A DNA stretch of 64,000 nucleotides, taken from Leptobrachium leishanense. Lineage: Eukaryota; Chordata; Amphibia; Anura; Megophryidae. Both the position numbers and the translations under genes were made by a program. Below the pieces are notes generated by a model. It did not search any database, was not told the DNA's origin, and saw only the letters and a list, made by a program, of their open reading frames with translations. Each line of letters begins with the position of its first letter. The first letter of the stretch is position 1. Positions 23,542 to 36,375 of this stretch are shown in pieces. The DNA lies in NCBI GenBank assembly GCA_009667805.1, contig CM019072.1, forward strand, positions 41,236,654 through 41,300,653, written 5' to 3'.

Positions 23542-26500
23542 GAATAACCCTGTAAGAATATTATTTCCACCACAGGAACAAGACAAATATTACCCTAGTT
23601 TAAAATTATATTGCGGACAGAAAAACGATCAACTTGTTCATCGATAATTCTTCTAGGGATAGAGAAATTCAGAATGTAAAAACACTGTAAATATTCACCA
23701 CCTTCCAGATATTTTTACTAATATTCATGGTACACACCTGATTTGTACAGCAATCCGTCGTTTCTTGATGTTTTTCCTTTTTGTGTAGAGCGAAGCTGCA
23801 GAATTTGCATCCATCCAATTTGTTCTTCACAGCAGCGAAAATTAGGAGACCAACTAATGATTGTTTTTCTTACTTTACCCCCTTTTTTCCCAATTTGTGT
23901 TTTACTTGATATTATTAAAACGAACATAATTTTTGGTGTGCAAACTATTTTACCTTACCTGTTGAGAGACACCCAGAAGGCCTAAGAAATAGATGTGTAA
24001 CCACTGTAACACAATTGGAATCATTGGTTTTGGTGCTGTGTCTTATTAATCCATTTCTGTAACAAATAGAGCCATTACTTTGTTTTTATTATGTAAATGT
24101 GTGTTCTGCATTGGCCACAGTTGATTAAACCTTATTGTATGGGTTGATCTGACTCATAGTGATCCATTAATGATAACAAAATATCTGATTCACTCAAGAT
24201 GAATAGCACATTGAAATGTTTCATGGTGCTTACATAAAATGATGAAATGCGTGTACAGTTTAATGGGCTATTCAAGTCTAAGGAATATTTTTCAATTTAA
24301 TAAGGTTTTACAACAATGGTCAAATTATTTCTTTTACTATTAAGTTACATATTAAATTTGTACCAGCATCACTGCACCAAAACTCCTATCATTGTAATGT
24401 AAATGTTTTTTCTTCTTTATTTATGTGTGTTACCTTTTAATCTATCAAAAAGTTTAGTGAGATAAGTCAGCAATATTACATCTAATATGAATTACATTTT
24501 CATATGTTTAATTAATCAATAGTAAATTTAAGAAATTGGTTTTATTTATCCAGAAAAATAGATAGCTTATTCTGTTTAATGTGCATTTTGGTCCATGACC
24601 TTGACGTTGATTTGCAAATCTGTTTTTGAGAAGCCACAATTCCCTTAAACCCCTGCTGTGTATAGGTTTATACATGTGTAAAAAAATGTCTTAGACTGCT
24701 AAGGGGCATCAGGTGTCAAGTGAAATATATTCAACAGTTCTAGTCTAGTGAGATTTCATAGGACTAGTTAATTATCCATCACATTTCTTCTTGAAGATCT
24801 TCACAGCAATCAAAATCGTCTAATTAACCAATATCACATTTTAGAGATATTTTTTATTTATGTTCTTTAAAATAAAAATAAGTCAGAGATTTCAAGTTAG
24901 ATTTTTTTCATTTGAAGTGACCATTTATGTATGTTACAAGCAAGTAACATACAAGGATTCATGATATGTGTATTTTTAAATAAATAGCAGTTTGTGTGAA
25001 TTAGTCATGCATCTCATTGATCTTTTTGCATATATTTTACATATCTAAGTTATCTTATATTTTTTCCAAAATATATTCCATTTATCCCAATCCAACAATT
25101 CAAATAGAGTCTACCAAATTGAAAAATTGTGAACCGATTCAATTTGGAAAAAAACAATTAAATTAAAACACTTTTGCTCTAAAATGTAGCTGCCAACACT
25201 CTTACGGTGTCCACAATATCACCAACTGCATTAAAAATAAGTAGTAACTAAAGTGTTGCACTGTACATTACCACATGATAATATCTCATCAAATTATAAA
25301 CACACAATTTTGTTTGTGTATATTTATGCAATTTCAAAAAATCCACAGTTTATGACACAGTTGACACGCTTCCACCTGTGAAAGTACATAACACAGAAAA
25401 ACATACAAAAAGAAAGAAAAAATATATGTATTATATAAATATAAAATATTTAGTTTTTCTTTCTTTTTGCTTTGTTGTTCTACTTGTTATAAATATATAT
25501 ATATTTATTTTTTCCGATAAAAGTCCCTTTGCTGTAAGTGTTACGCGCTCTATTTTTTAGCCATACTTATGTATATATATATATATACACACATAACCTT
25601 TTTTGCAGTTCTTAGAATTGCAGACTGTAGTTCATACAAACCTAGGTAACTTAGATTTCTGATCAACAATCTGTAATATACCTTTATGTAATATTTTTAC
25701 AAGACAGATGCACTTAAATCTATCAGAAGAGGAGGGCTTGTGCGTTCTAAGTATTATGGAACAAGAATATAGTTGTGCCTGTTATATAGGGAAAAAAAAG
25801 CTATGACTATTTTCAAAGATGTAAAATAATATTGTTTGAAAACAGACTTAAGGCAATGTAGTTCAGCCTGTAAAATTCCTGAGTAATGTTTTAGGTGACA
25901 CAGTCCCTGTACCAAGTTAGTACTGTCTGCGTTTATATGTGTTAGAGTTGCACATTTCAAAATGGTATGTTCAATAAAACCGAATAATTAAAACCATAGC
26001 AGGATAGCAGAATCAAAGCTATGTTAGAATAAAGTATTGGTTTAATATTTTGAAAACTGTCAGGTCATAGCTGTCATGATAACAAGGCTATTGTGCAAAA
26101 ATAATAGATATATGCTGTGTAATTACACATAATTTTTTTATGTATGCTATCTAATTATCGGAGCCATAGGACGAAAAAGTTGCAGAAATATATATGTGGT
26201 TAATTGATTAATTAATAATTACCTGATGGATTGGAGAAGAATAGATAGATAATTGCTAATTGATATGGAGTAAATTACTTATAACATAAATATTTTTCAT
26301 TTTTTTCTTTCTCCACAGGAATGTAATTCTTAATTAATGCTGTATTTTATAAGAGGAAAATTTAGTTTACATTCAATATTCAAATAAGCTTTTCAATTCC
26401 ATTTTTCTAGGATTGAAATAACAGAAGTACATACATTTTGGTTAAATGTAGTATAAATTCTTAACACACCTGGAATTATTTCATTCAAATTTACTTTTTA

Positions 26501-26578
26501 TTTCCTCAAACGATCTCCACCAATCTGTAGAAGCACTTGAGATTTCCCTTGGGTAGTTGACAAAAGGTGACCTATTTA
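23542..26578. other. AT-rich, repeat-poor stretch downstream of NRXN2
   Basis: No transposon ends, long hairpins or coding frames are evident over about 3 kb. Only short simple repeats occur (ATATATAT tracts near 25495 and 25570-25590). It is the longest stretch without obvious mobile DNA in the window and lies 3' of the neurexin gene. Confidence 0.5.
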
Positions 26579-26582
26579 TTAA

Positions 26583-27395
26583 CCCTTTCACTACCAATCA
26601 CTTTTTTGTTGGAAAAAAATATTACATTAAATTCAAATGTGGAATGCGTTGTTAACACTTAAATGTAGGATAAAATAGCAATTTTGTATAACGATAAAAT
26701 TGTGATGTAAGTTTGAGGATTTTTAAGTGGTCGTGTATTAATATATCCTTTACAGAACTATTGCTGGGATGAAAGGTTCTAAACTGCAGATGGTGTCCTT
26801 TAGCTTTCAAAATTTCAAAAGGGGTCTTCTTTACGAACATACAGGCAGACGTAGCCTTATGTCAAATACAGTAAATGTGATAAAAATAGTTATTAAACAT
26901 TGTCAGATGCTTATTTTGTTTATACTGATCATAATGAGATTATTAGCAATGCAACTTCCAAAACCTACCAATAGAATATAAAAATAATATCTGTATGTGT
27001 ATGTAGGCATTATGCGTGCCTATGGCATTTACAGTAACATATTGCATCTGTACTATACAGGAATTTTCAGAAATTATGAACACCTGAATCTCACCCTGTT
27101 CAGTAACAAGTGATGCCAGAGCTCCCTATTATCTGCCCTCTCCCTGGCTATTGTAATGCAGCAGTAAAGGTTATGGAACCTTTTTGATGCAGTGAGAATG
27201 GAGGCTGTTCGTTACTGCTTCTTTACAGTAATATAGGGCAAGTGAAGTAAGATCTCCCAGAAAATTTCAATTCTCTCATGGGAGAACACTAATCTCCTAT
27301 TAAAAAGGTATGACTATGCAAATAGCATTTTCTATGCCATTTTTCATTGGTATTTCAATGCATAATCGTGTGTACATTTTTTGGTAGCGAAAGGG
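26583..27395. mobile_element. TTAA-flanked (piggyBac-type) non-autonomous element, 813 bp
   Basis: The ends are CCCTTTCACTACCAA and TTGGTAGCGAAAGGG, and each is flanked by TTAA (26579-26582 and 27396-27399). This is the signature of piggyBac-type insertion. The interior is AT-rich with no transposase. Confidence 0.85.
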
Positions 27396-27399
27396 TTAA

Positions 27400-27935
27400 A
27401 GAACTACGTCAAAGCCAAACAATTGGTTATTATAGCCCAGTTGCACTTGCTCAGGTATGGGTTGACTAGGCTCAAAATGTAAAACTTGGCTAATGCTGTT
27501 GAATATGTTATGTCTCATTTATGTCCGTCATGTTAGCTGAGCTTTCTTTTTTCCAAAATAACAAAACTGTATTAGAAGGTCCATCTCGGTTATAATTGAT
27601 TAACTGCACATACTCTGAGCTTGATCTTTGACTGTGTAGACTAGATGTCTATGGGACACATCTTTAACCTGAAGGGTTAAAGCAAATACGGGACATTGAG
27701 AATTATTAGCAATGTTTTTCATGGTATAAACTACCTGTAGAAAAGCATTTGCATGACAGAAACTTTTGACATTTATATTGTGATTTCTTAATGAACACGA
27801 TTTTAGTAAACTGTGTATATCATGATGTATGGACATAAAATATAAGCATTAACAATCTCGACACTCTTATACAAGGCCGTAACATCTGCTTTATTGATAT
27901 TCTGATATTCTCTTTGCACCAGTGCCCCAAATTCC
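27400..27935. other. Intergenic sequence, no gene seen
   Basis: AT-rich, with no coding or element structure recognised. Confidence 0.4.
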
Positions 27936-27939
27936 CCAT

Positions 27940-29016
27940 TTTATTTGTCCATCTTATTTAATGGGCTACTTGGAGACAGCCTAGGGTGGGAAGATTTTTT
28001 TCTTTGTTCACGAGCGCGTGGGGCAGTAGAATTAGTCCACGAAAAAAAGTCAAACGCACGGCTCAGCGTTCAAAAAACCAAGACGACACCACACAAACCA
28101 GAATAGAAATTACCTTGATCTGTAGGAGGGCGAAGAGGAAATTGAGGGCAATTGGGATAAGGGAGGGGAGAGCATAACTAAGGCCAGTCCAGTTAGCCCT
28201 CTATCCAAAATTGTTTATTGAGTCCTTGTCTCTAAACATAGTCCTCCCCACACAGTATCATCCTCTCCCCCCAATGGCTCCAATTTGTTAAAGGATTGTA
28301 GATGGTTAACTGTCAGTATATATCCTTTGTTCTTTCAGCACATGTGTCACTGGAAATATACCTCCATATTACATCCCTGTACCCACTACTGCCACCCTTC
28401 ATCAGGAAATGTAGTGTTTTTGTAAAAAATATTTTAGTGTATTTAATTCAGATTTTTCAAGGGCTTTCAGTTTGCGAAAAAAACTTGGCTTTCTCTCCTC
28501 AAAAAAGACATGAGGAAAGACAAAATGGCAGGATCAAGAGATGTTTTTTCTTCTTTGAGATCAAAACATAGGATGTGGGTGGAAGATATTGGGCATAGGG
28601 ATGTTAAAAATTGGAGGGGATTTTGTTGACATACTTGTCCCATCGGATGCTCAGATCATTTTCATTTGGCCGAAGACTGGTTGGTGTTTATCGAGTTTTT
28701 TGAGATTTGATGACCTTTAGCTATTTTCATGTACAGTTCCTTAGTTATTTACTGTAGATTGGCTACTTTGTCAAAAATCAAATGGTTGACAAAAATTACC
28801 ATAGGTTCAACCCATAGTTGGGTTTTTACAGTTGGCAGTTGTATCAGCATCTGATTGGTTCAAAATTGTAGCAGCCAACTGTTTTCCCGGGGCTTTGTCA
28901 CTGTTGCTCAGTCTATGATTGGTCACAGCATGGGGTCAGTTCGGTATTTCCATTTAATGGCTGGCTGAATTTTGCTCAACTTTGTTTCCCCATTTGGGAG
29001 AGTCCATTCAATGCCT
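27940..29016 (-). other. NRXN2: Probable NRXN2 3' UTR
   Basis: This is the sequence directly after the NRXN2 stop codon on the minus strand. Two AATAAA signals on that strand, at 28214-28219 and 27940-27945, could serve as poly(A) signals about 0.8 and 1.1 kb after the stop. Which is used, or whether the UTR runs further, cannot be told from sequence alone. Confidence 0.45.
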
Positions 29017-29909
29017 TCACACATAATACTCTTTGTCTTTATTTTTCTTACTCTTACCAGCTGTTTTAGTGGCAGGTGCTGTCTTTTCTTTCACTACAGC
29101 ACCATTGCTCTGGGCTGAGTTGCTGATGTAATTCCGAGTTTGATCCACCTGGTAGGACCCCTCATCTCGGTTCCTATACTTGTACATTGCGTAGAGAAGA
29201 ATAAGAATACAGAGGGCAGCTGCTGCCACGATTCCAACAACCATTCCGGTGGTGCTGCTGGACTCTCTGATAACTTCCACTGCTCCTGGAGAACCTTTCT
29301 CCCCTGAACCTGTAGGGTTTGCTGTGGGAAAATTGTGGAAATTGGGGGAAGATGTTATTGGTTGACCTCTCGGCTTGTTCAACTTGTCCAGTTGGAAGGA
29401 GGTAGGATTATGGGGGTACGGGTCTATATTAGGTTTTAGGGACTCCCTGTTGTTCATTTTATTAGCAGGGATCTTCTTTATAATATCTGTGGATGTGGTA
29501 GAGGTGAGAAGGTCATATGGTGAAGAAGTTAGACTTCCTGCTCTTACGTTTGGCCGATAACCAGGTGGATTCCTTGCTGCCCCATCTGGTTTGGACATTA
29601 AGGTTCTATCAGTAACCAATGGGAAACTGGTGTAGAAGTCCTCATCATCAGTGGGAGGGAAGCTTGATTCAAACACCTCCCCTGACGCATAACCAGAGAC
29701 TTCTATTGCCTCCTCACAATCACTGTCCTCCTGCTCTGAAGGGCAAGGTGGCCTCGAGTTTGAATGACTACTCAAGGAATCTTTGGTGGTGTCCACCAGA
29801 GTGAGGACAGGTTGATATGTAGGGGGAGGTGGTAGAAATGGGGAACGGGTGGCAATGGGAGGGGTATCTAAGGAATCTTCGGTGATTATAGGTAATATTA
29901 ACTCCCCTC
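29017..29909 (-). CDS. NRXN2: Neurexin-2 last coding exon: stalk, transmembrane helix, cytoplasmic tail
   Basis: Neurexins are presynaptic cell-adhesion proteins that bind neuroligins and other partners. This exon starts after a good acceptor (polypyrimidine run then ACAG, 29913-29910) and reads [16 protein letters not shown], a Pro/Ser/Thr-rich extracellular stalk, the acidic [17 protein letters not shown], then [11 protein letters not shown], a transmembrane helix (29182-29244), the [10 protein letters not shown] juxtamembrane basic stretch, and the C terminus KNKDKEYYV with a class II PDZ-binding end, then TGA (29017-29019). SYQVDQ and the GAVVKEK...[10 protein letters not shown] tail fit neurexin-2 better than neurexin-1 or -3. 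Two Ser-Gly pairs in an acidic setting (about 29680-29697) could carry glycosaminoglycan. The reading frame is intact. Confidence 0.95.
29321..29345 (-). promoter_or_regulatory. NRXN2: Alternative 3' splice acceptor inside the NRXN2 last exon
   Basis: On the minus strand a pyrimidine-rich run ends in TTTTCCCACAG, with AG at 29323-29322 and the downstream exon part beginning CAAACCCTACAGG at 29321. The upstream exon (53372-53450) ends with one base of a codon (G). Joined here it gives GCA (Ala) and continues ANPTG in frame, skipping 588 bases (196 codons) of stalk. Neurexins are known to vary at this site (splice site 5). Use in this species is inferred. Confidence 0.65.
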
Positions 29910-29929
29910 CTGTAAGTAAAGAGAAACAC

Positions 29930-32900
29930 AGAAAAAAACAGCAGAAAGAAATTATGTGAGTAAAAACCTCAGAAGGTCAACATATGATTAACACAGTTCT
30001 GTCTCCTAACTCCCTCAATATATCTGAAACTACAAGATGAACTGAGCAATTATTAATTCATTTTTAAGAACAATGAGAAATCTATATGAAAATAACTTTT
30101 TAAAACATTATTTAGTAATATATATCTAGGATGTAATACCTACTCTATTGTTTATTGTGCTATATATTATTCCCTAACTATTCAATTTTACTGAAGAGCC
30201 ATAAACTTCCAAACGCTAGACCTCTTTCATTTACTTTCTTTCTCCCTAAATCTCAATTTAGAAAAAACTTTATTTTTACTATTCAATTTTATTTCCTTCT
30301 CTACTTTTCTGTCTTGCAAGGTACATTATACCTATAAGTGTTCCCATGTATTTATGGCAATAATCTTCAGTATATAATGTTTTTAGCCCCGATAATTTAA
30401 TTAGGAAACGTCATCCATCCCAACAGAGTTGGGAAATAAATTTTTAAGGGCATTTGCTTTTCCCTCAGACATTTTCCTCTCCCCCCCAAGCCTCAGTTAT
30501 ACAATCCCAATGATATTTCTATTTCCTATATCTCCTCTTAATATTTTTTATATTTTCTGTATTATATTTGTTTTGATTTTCTTCTAACAGCATAACTTTC
30601 GCTTTTCAATAGATTTTCCTTGACATCCCTTTTTTATTCTTTAAGAATTATTCCCATCATACATATACATGCTACTCTCATATTTCAATCTCTTCTGTAT
30701 ATACTAAATCGAGCACATTTCCTTATATAATATGTCTGCTCTTATAGTTTCTTTCTACAATTGTATTTTAGTACGGTAAATAGGTATTCCCTTTCTCATT
30801 GCTTCACTTATCTAATTTTCTCTTCCATCTATTCTTCATTTCTATCCCACCCAATCGGTTTTATATTTCTGACATTTTCTTATTATTTTCCAACTCTCCT
30901 GTTCTCATCAAACAAAATTGATTCAGAATATTTAGACAACTTACATCAAACAATTGGCCACATGTGATTTTAGCATGAAGACAAAAAAAAATTACAAAAG
31001 AAACTGTGAAACCTCTGAGTAAAAAAAACACGTTTTTAAATTTTATTTTGAATGTTTCATGGTCAAATTCTATTTGTAATATTTCATTTATTTTACTCAA
31101 ACATTGCATATATTTAGATTAATATTACCAATATATTACAATTATATTATGTACAATTACAATTATTTCAGGTACAGCAAAACTTAACGAGGTTATCTCT
31201 GTAAGCCCCACTGTCCCTAAAACAATGTGCAAAATTATGTTTAATGACCATGAACCATAAAATTATAATTATAGGTTTTAGTTCAAAATTAAGCAAAACA
31301 AAATTAAAATAAAAGGAAATTATAGAAGAGGGGTAGAAAAGTCAAATACACCCCTGGAGAAAATAAAAAAACTCGGAGACAGCAACACCTCCGTTTTTAT
31401 CCACCCCTCACACAAAACTAAAAGGTGCTAAAACTAGATTATACTTAATACCACATTAATAATTAGTCTATTATTTCACACACAATACAGTAGAGTGTCG
31501 TGGACTTAATTCCTAGCATTGCATAAAAACAATAAATATAGTGTCCTACAGGCATGATTTATTTAATGAATGCAAAGTGTCTCATTGTTTAAGGATCACT
31601 AAACTTTAATCCCAGAGCTACTATTCTTTTTAAATTTTAATCAAAAATTCGAACATTTTATTTTATATTTCACCCGTAATTTGAAATCATTCACAGAAAA
31701 TAATCTTTCCCTACATGTTTTTCTTTGGAGAAATGCTGAGGGCTGAAGTCTAGTTCTATATACTCACTTTACATACATCTGTTTAATTTATAGATCATTA
31801 TGACATATTAAAAAGTGTGTATTTTTATTTCCTACTGTGCTTTTATATGTATGTTGCAAATCTCATAAAAAAGAATGAAAAAAGTGTGCCTTTGTATGTG
31901 TATCTGCATTTTTTCTTAATCCAATACCATGGCAAAAGCTCACAAGGTAAAGGGAATATTTCGCCAACATAAACAATGTTGCAAACATTAATATGCAGTA
32001 TTAGATACATACGAGACATAAACATAAAGGAAAATAGATTTTTCTAAGCTAAGTAGAACATTTGTATTCACTGGAAGATTTTGTTGCAAGACAAGAATAA
32101 TCATATCATCATGCAATTGTTCCTCAATATAGGTGTCATTTTATATAGGTTTTTTTTAGAAAATAGACTTTATATTATATTTATATTATTTTTTATAGCT
32201 ATCCTCCCTATATGGACATTTTGTATATTCCATATCACTGTAAGTACTGTTGATTTAGTTTCAAACCATAAAATATACCAATTTTCCAGATATGGTATAC
32301 GTGTTTTATCTTGCTAAAATCATCTATTAACTCACCTGGGCCAAGGATTGCAATTTGTCAACACATACAGAAAGATATGATTCTTAGCTAGAATACAAGT
32401 CAGTATTATAAATATAGACACAAAATAATTTATGCATATTTACAAACTGATGGACTAGTTAATATCGCTTGCTATGATTTTGCAGAAATGTTATGCCACT
32501 GGACACACGGGTCAATGATTCAGTATTTTCTTTATTTGGGAAGCCGCAGCACATGTAGATTACTCATTCAACAAAAATATAGCAAACATAAAGCAAAGCC
32601 TACTCCTCATGCGGAGTCTAACTAAACATTCGGTATTCCTAACTTTAACATTGGGTGGCTCAGCCAGTTACCAGTAATGCAAAATCAAAACAGAATGTAC
32701 TTCCCTTTTTTATTTCAGGGTTTTTCCTCCTTTTCTGCTGCACCTAGCACAAAGATTGCAGGGCAGTCCTAATCAGGCATCAGCTAATTATTAACCGCCT
32801 GCTAATAAAACTGTGGTTTATCACCCTGCCACTAATCACATTGTCACACAGCATAAAACTTAATTAGAGGCATGTCTGAGATGTAGTAACAGAAAGGTTG

Positions 32901-33296
32901 GAGAAGGTCTACAAGAAAGGGCAGAATAAAATATCTCTATTCTGACTTAAATCCTATACATACTGGAAAAAGGATTGAGCTATTTAAATAGCAATGTCTG
33001 CATCTAATGGTACCATGCAAAATAGGAATGGGAGATATACATTTAGAGTATAATTAGGGTATCAGCATTCAGTAGTAATGGTTTTGTTGGGCTTTTGAAA
33101 AGAATATGAAGTGATTTCAGATGGGTTGAAACCACAGGTTAGTTGGCTGTGCTTCGAATTGGTTTCACGGAAATTGGATTAGAACACATTGTGTAAATTC
33201 TAAAAGGTACCAAAAAGGTATAGTCAAATGCGCTATAACTCCCTTATATCCAGGTTAAAACAAAAGCAGGGTTTTTTTGTTAACTTGAATACACTG
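29930..33296. other. AT-rich intronic sequence, few repeats
   Basis: Over about 3.3 kb next to the last exon there are no clear transposon ends. Pyrimidine-rich runs on the plus strand (30220-30900) give short meaningless frames. Confidence 0.45.
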
Positions 33297-33897
33297 AGGA
33301 CACTCTACTCAAAAAATCACCCCCCCCCCGTTTTTTTATCCTAACCTATCCCTATTCCCTTAATAAATCTTTATTTTTTATTTATTTTTTTGTAACTGTA
33401 ATACTTACCCTAAAATCCACTCCTTTCCAGCGGCGTCTTTTTTTTTTATATACTCACCTCCCTCCTCTTCCGCTCCCGTCCTTTTTGATGCTTCTTGGCT
33501 TCTGGTTTACGTGAGAAGCGCGCATGCGCGCCTCTCATATAAGACAGCCAATCGGCAGGCTTCCTTCCGGCTCCCTCTGAGGATTAGTGTTGCGCGCAAG
33601 AGGATGCGCGCAACACTAACCATCAGAGGGAGCCACCAGCTTCTGCGGTGAGTTGGAGACGTCATCGCGCTGAAAGCGCGATGACGTCTCCTACTCGGCA
33701 AAAGTCGGCAGAAGCGGGAACTATGATTCCCGCTCTGCTGACTGACAGCTGGGAGGGCGGAGTAAACTCCTCCGCCTCTCTCAGCTGTTTTCACGGCTGA
33801 ACTGCCGAGCGGAGGGAGGGGAGAAAGAGGGCGGCATACTCCGGGCATCATGACCACCTAAAATAGCTTAGGTGGTCATGTTGCCTAGAGTGTCCCT
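33297..33897. mobile_element. TTAA-type MITE, AGGGACACTCTAG family, 601 bp
   Basis: The right end CTAGAGTGTCCCT is followed by TTAA (33898-33901). The left end AGGACACTCTACTC is its degraded complement and lacks a clean TTAA. The interior holds paired blocks: GTTGCGCGCAAGAGGATGCG/CGCAACAC near 33588-33617 and a TCATCGCGCTGAAAGCGCGATGA hairpin near 33661-33683. No coding content. Confidence 0.6.
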
Positions 33898-34094
33898 TTA
33901 AGTTCTTCACCTGCCACGTCAAGGCAACCTCTCAAGTCGAATCCTGACCTAATGGTTATCACCGAATCGAATGCTTTCTCTCTCAGAGAGTTAAAATGGA
34001 AAGTATGGAGGGTTTCATATTTATACACTCTCCTAAGATATTTCCACATTGGGACAAAAAGAATACCGGTTCAGGGATAGCAGCAAAATTTTGA

Positions 34095-35130
34095 AAAAAG
34101 TCCCGTAACTTGGCAGGAGAAGGGGATGCTTGGGACGGTGCTTTAGCACTGCCCCAAGCATCTGTGACCCTAGCGATCGCCACTGGGCAGGCTGCTGGAC
34201 ACAGCGCCTGCCCTGTGATCTGCTGGTGAAACCCCTTTGCGTTTCTGGGTTTAGCGAGGAGCACGCGATAGTGTCCTAAATGGGTCTCCTAGCTTGTTCA
34301 TCCTGCCTTCTGCCAGGACAGATTTGTTTCGTACCTACAGGATATACACATTGCACTTTGATAGAATTAGTAAATTCTTGCTGTTACAGCACAATTTAGA
34401 GTCAGAATTCCACTCCAAGGTTTTCTGCTGATTTTTACATTTTTATACTAGATCGAAATAATATTAGTGAGCATTTTTTTGTGACCAATCATTAGTTGAA
34501 ATTTGTTTTCCATTTTTTTAGTTCTTGGTTTCAAGTGACGTGCCAAGCTACTAAGCAATGATTAGGGAAAATATTCTTAAAATCTTCTTTCCTAAAGACA
34601 ATTTTATGTACTAATGTTTATATTAAGTAGCATATTTTCCCTTTACATTTACACCAAACATGCGAGATCACGCAAGGCCGCCGACTGATCGCGGAAGGAG
34701 ACTGCAAACCTTTTGTCCCCCAGTTTCACCCTGCTCCTGACAGCCAGAAGCAGCTGATTGGGCCACCGTTCTCGCCGCGTGATGAGAGGTGAGTATTGGA
34801 TTTATTGGGGTTTTTTTTAGCTGGTGTTAACTGATTCTGCAAAAGCGCATCAGCTTCTAGCAGTAGCTAACTTTTAGGTTTGTGCATTGGTGGAGTAATT
34901 AGCATAAGGATATGTAAGGTATTGCAACGTCCTAATGCTACTTACTGATTGCTTACCCTATACTTAACATGGGGAGAGCAAAGTACAGTAAGCACACGCA
35001 AGCTAGAACAATCACCTATGGGCAAACTGATTTCTCACTGGTGTAGCGCTAGGGATGTAATATGGGTGGCATGTCACTTATCCTAACGTTAATGCTTACT
35101 AACTGACCACTACAGTTAACATTCAATAGG
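34095..35130. repeat. Dispersed hairpin-bearing repeat, related to 54728-55440 (partly inverted)
   Basis: GGACACAGCGCCTGCCCTGT (34197-34216) matches the 55337-55356 area. Further right, 34668-35010 reads as the reverse complement of the 54890-55200 part, including CTTAACATGGGGAG, TGATTGCTTAC and GATGAGAGGTGAG. Two pieces of the family lie in opposite orientation here. Confidence 0.5.
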
Positions 35131-35214
35131 GAATAGGGCCCACAATGTTTTAGCAGTTCATTAACGGTTATAATCTTTCATGTATTTATTGAACACGTGC
35201 CATTAAACATTCAC

Positions 35215-35640
35215 AGTGGTGTGGAAAAACTATGTGAACACTTGGATTTAATACCTAGTTGACCCTCCGTGGGTCATGGACCACTCCTCCTAACAGAATT
35301 GCTTCAGCTCAGCCATAATCTCAGGATGTCTGGTATGAGCTCTCTTGAGCACATTCCACAGCATATCTCTATGGAGTTAAGGTCTGGGCTCTGGCTAGGC
35401 AACTCCAAAAAGAGTACATTTACTTTAGTGTTTAGGATCATTGTCTGCTGCGTTACCCGACATCTGCTGAGCTCAAGCTGGAGTACAGACACCCTGATAC
35501 CATCCTGTAGGACATCTTGATCAATTATGGAATTAATTTTTCCCTTCATGATGGCAAGTGGGTCAGGCCCCACAGCAGCAAAGCAACCCCATCATAAATA
35601 CTTAACCACTGAAATCATGCTTTCATATTGGTATGCATTG
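35215..35640 (-). pseudogene. Tc1/mariner fragment with transposase C-terminal remnant
   Basis: The plus strand shows GGTGTGGAAAAACTATGTGA and CACTTGGATTTAATACCTAG, the known end region of a Tc1-like family. The minus strand encodes a decayed stretch with [13 protein letters not shown], the block holding the last catalytic Glu of Tc1 transposases. Only a partial, broken copy remains. Confidence 0.7.
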
Positions 35641-35679
35641 CCATTTTATGCCATACATAGGGCTACTTTACAATCTCTG

Positions 35680-36130
35680 CGTTAAAACGGGGGCGGTAGG
35701 GAGAAAAAACTGTGCCTGCAGTTTCCCCCCTACCGCCCCCGTTTTATCAAGGGATTGCAATGCAGGCGCAAAAAATGCTGCCTGCATTTGTAGCGGGCGC
35801 TACGCCCTGGGATGCTCGCGGCAGCGATGAGCGCAGCCGCGAGCCTCCACTCGATGGAGTCCATATGACTCCATTGAGCCAGATGCCAGCGGTCACATGA
35901 CCTGCCGGATCTCGCATTGCGAGATCCGTCCGGTCGGCGTTGTGATTAGCAGGGAGAGACTGAGGAACATTTTCCCCCAGTTTCTCCCTGCTGCCACTGT
36001 CCTTCACCGTAAAGGATGCGCACGCATCCAGCAGAGCCCAATGCGCGCGCATCCAACGACAGCCGGATGCGGATGCGTGCACATCCAACGACAGCGCTTC
36101 CAAGGACAGCCGGATGTGCACGCAGGGAGG
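35680..36130. repeat. Hairpin-bearing dispersed repeat, inverted relative to 21575-21860
   Basis: AAAACGGGGGCGGTAGGGAG pairs with CCTACCGCCCCCGTTTT (35684-35746). CGGATCTCGCATTGCGAGATCCG (35909-35931) is a short perfect hairpin. GC-rich GCATCC repeats follow (36010-36120). No gene. Confidence 0.55.
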
Positions 36131-36375
36131 TGAGAGGGAGGTTCAAGGAGTCCACTGCTCCACAGTGCTGAAAGGCCCCAGCTGACAGCCCACCTTCCTG
36201 TGGACCCCCACTGAAAATCCACCTTCCAGTGGACCCCCGCTGACAGCCCTGTGGGCCCTGTGTGTACATTCCTGAGGTAACTCTGCACCAATGCCAGACA
36301 CTTCCACCGCCGGCACTCCCAACTCCAATCTTGCCCTGGCCACAGAGTAACGGGTCCCGTTCCCATGAGCTCACA
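36131..36375. other. Non-coding, short GGACCCCC(A/G)CTGA duplications
   Basis: CCACCTTCC(T/A)GTGGACCCCC occurs twice (36190-36238). The sequence leads into the tandem array that follows. Confidence 0.4.

Noticed and set aside
22959..23647. Several overlapping open frames on both strands
   Set aside because: They arise from the TTCG-rich repeat of a MITE, which lacks stop codons in several frames.
29017..29909. Assignment as neurexin-1 or neurexin-3
   Set aside because: The stalk start [18 protein letters not shown] and the KEK...[10 protein letters not shown] tail fit neurexin-2; the neurexin-3 tail and stalk motifs known to me differ. A full alignment would settle it.
33507..33857. 116-codon minus-strand frame
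   Set aside because: Lies in the hairpin-rich interior of a MITE; composition explains its openness.
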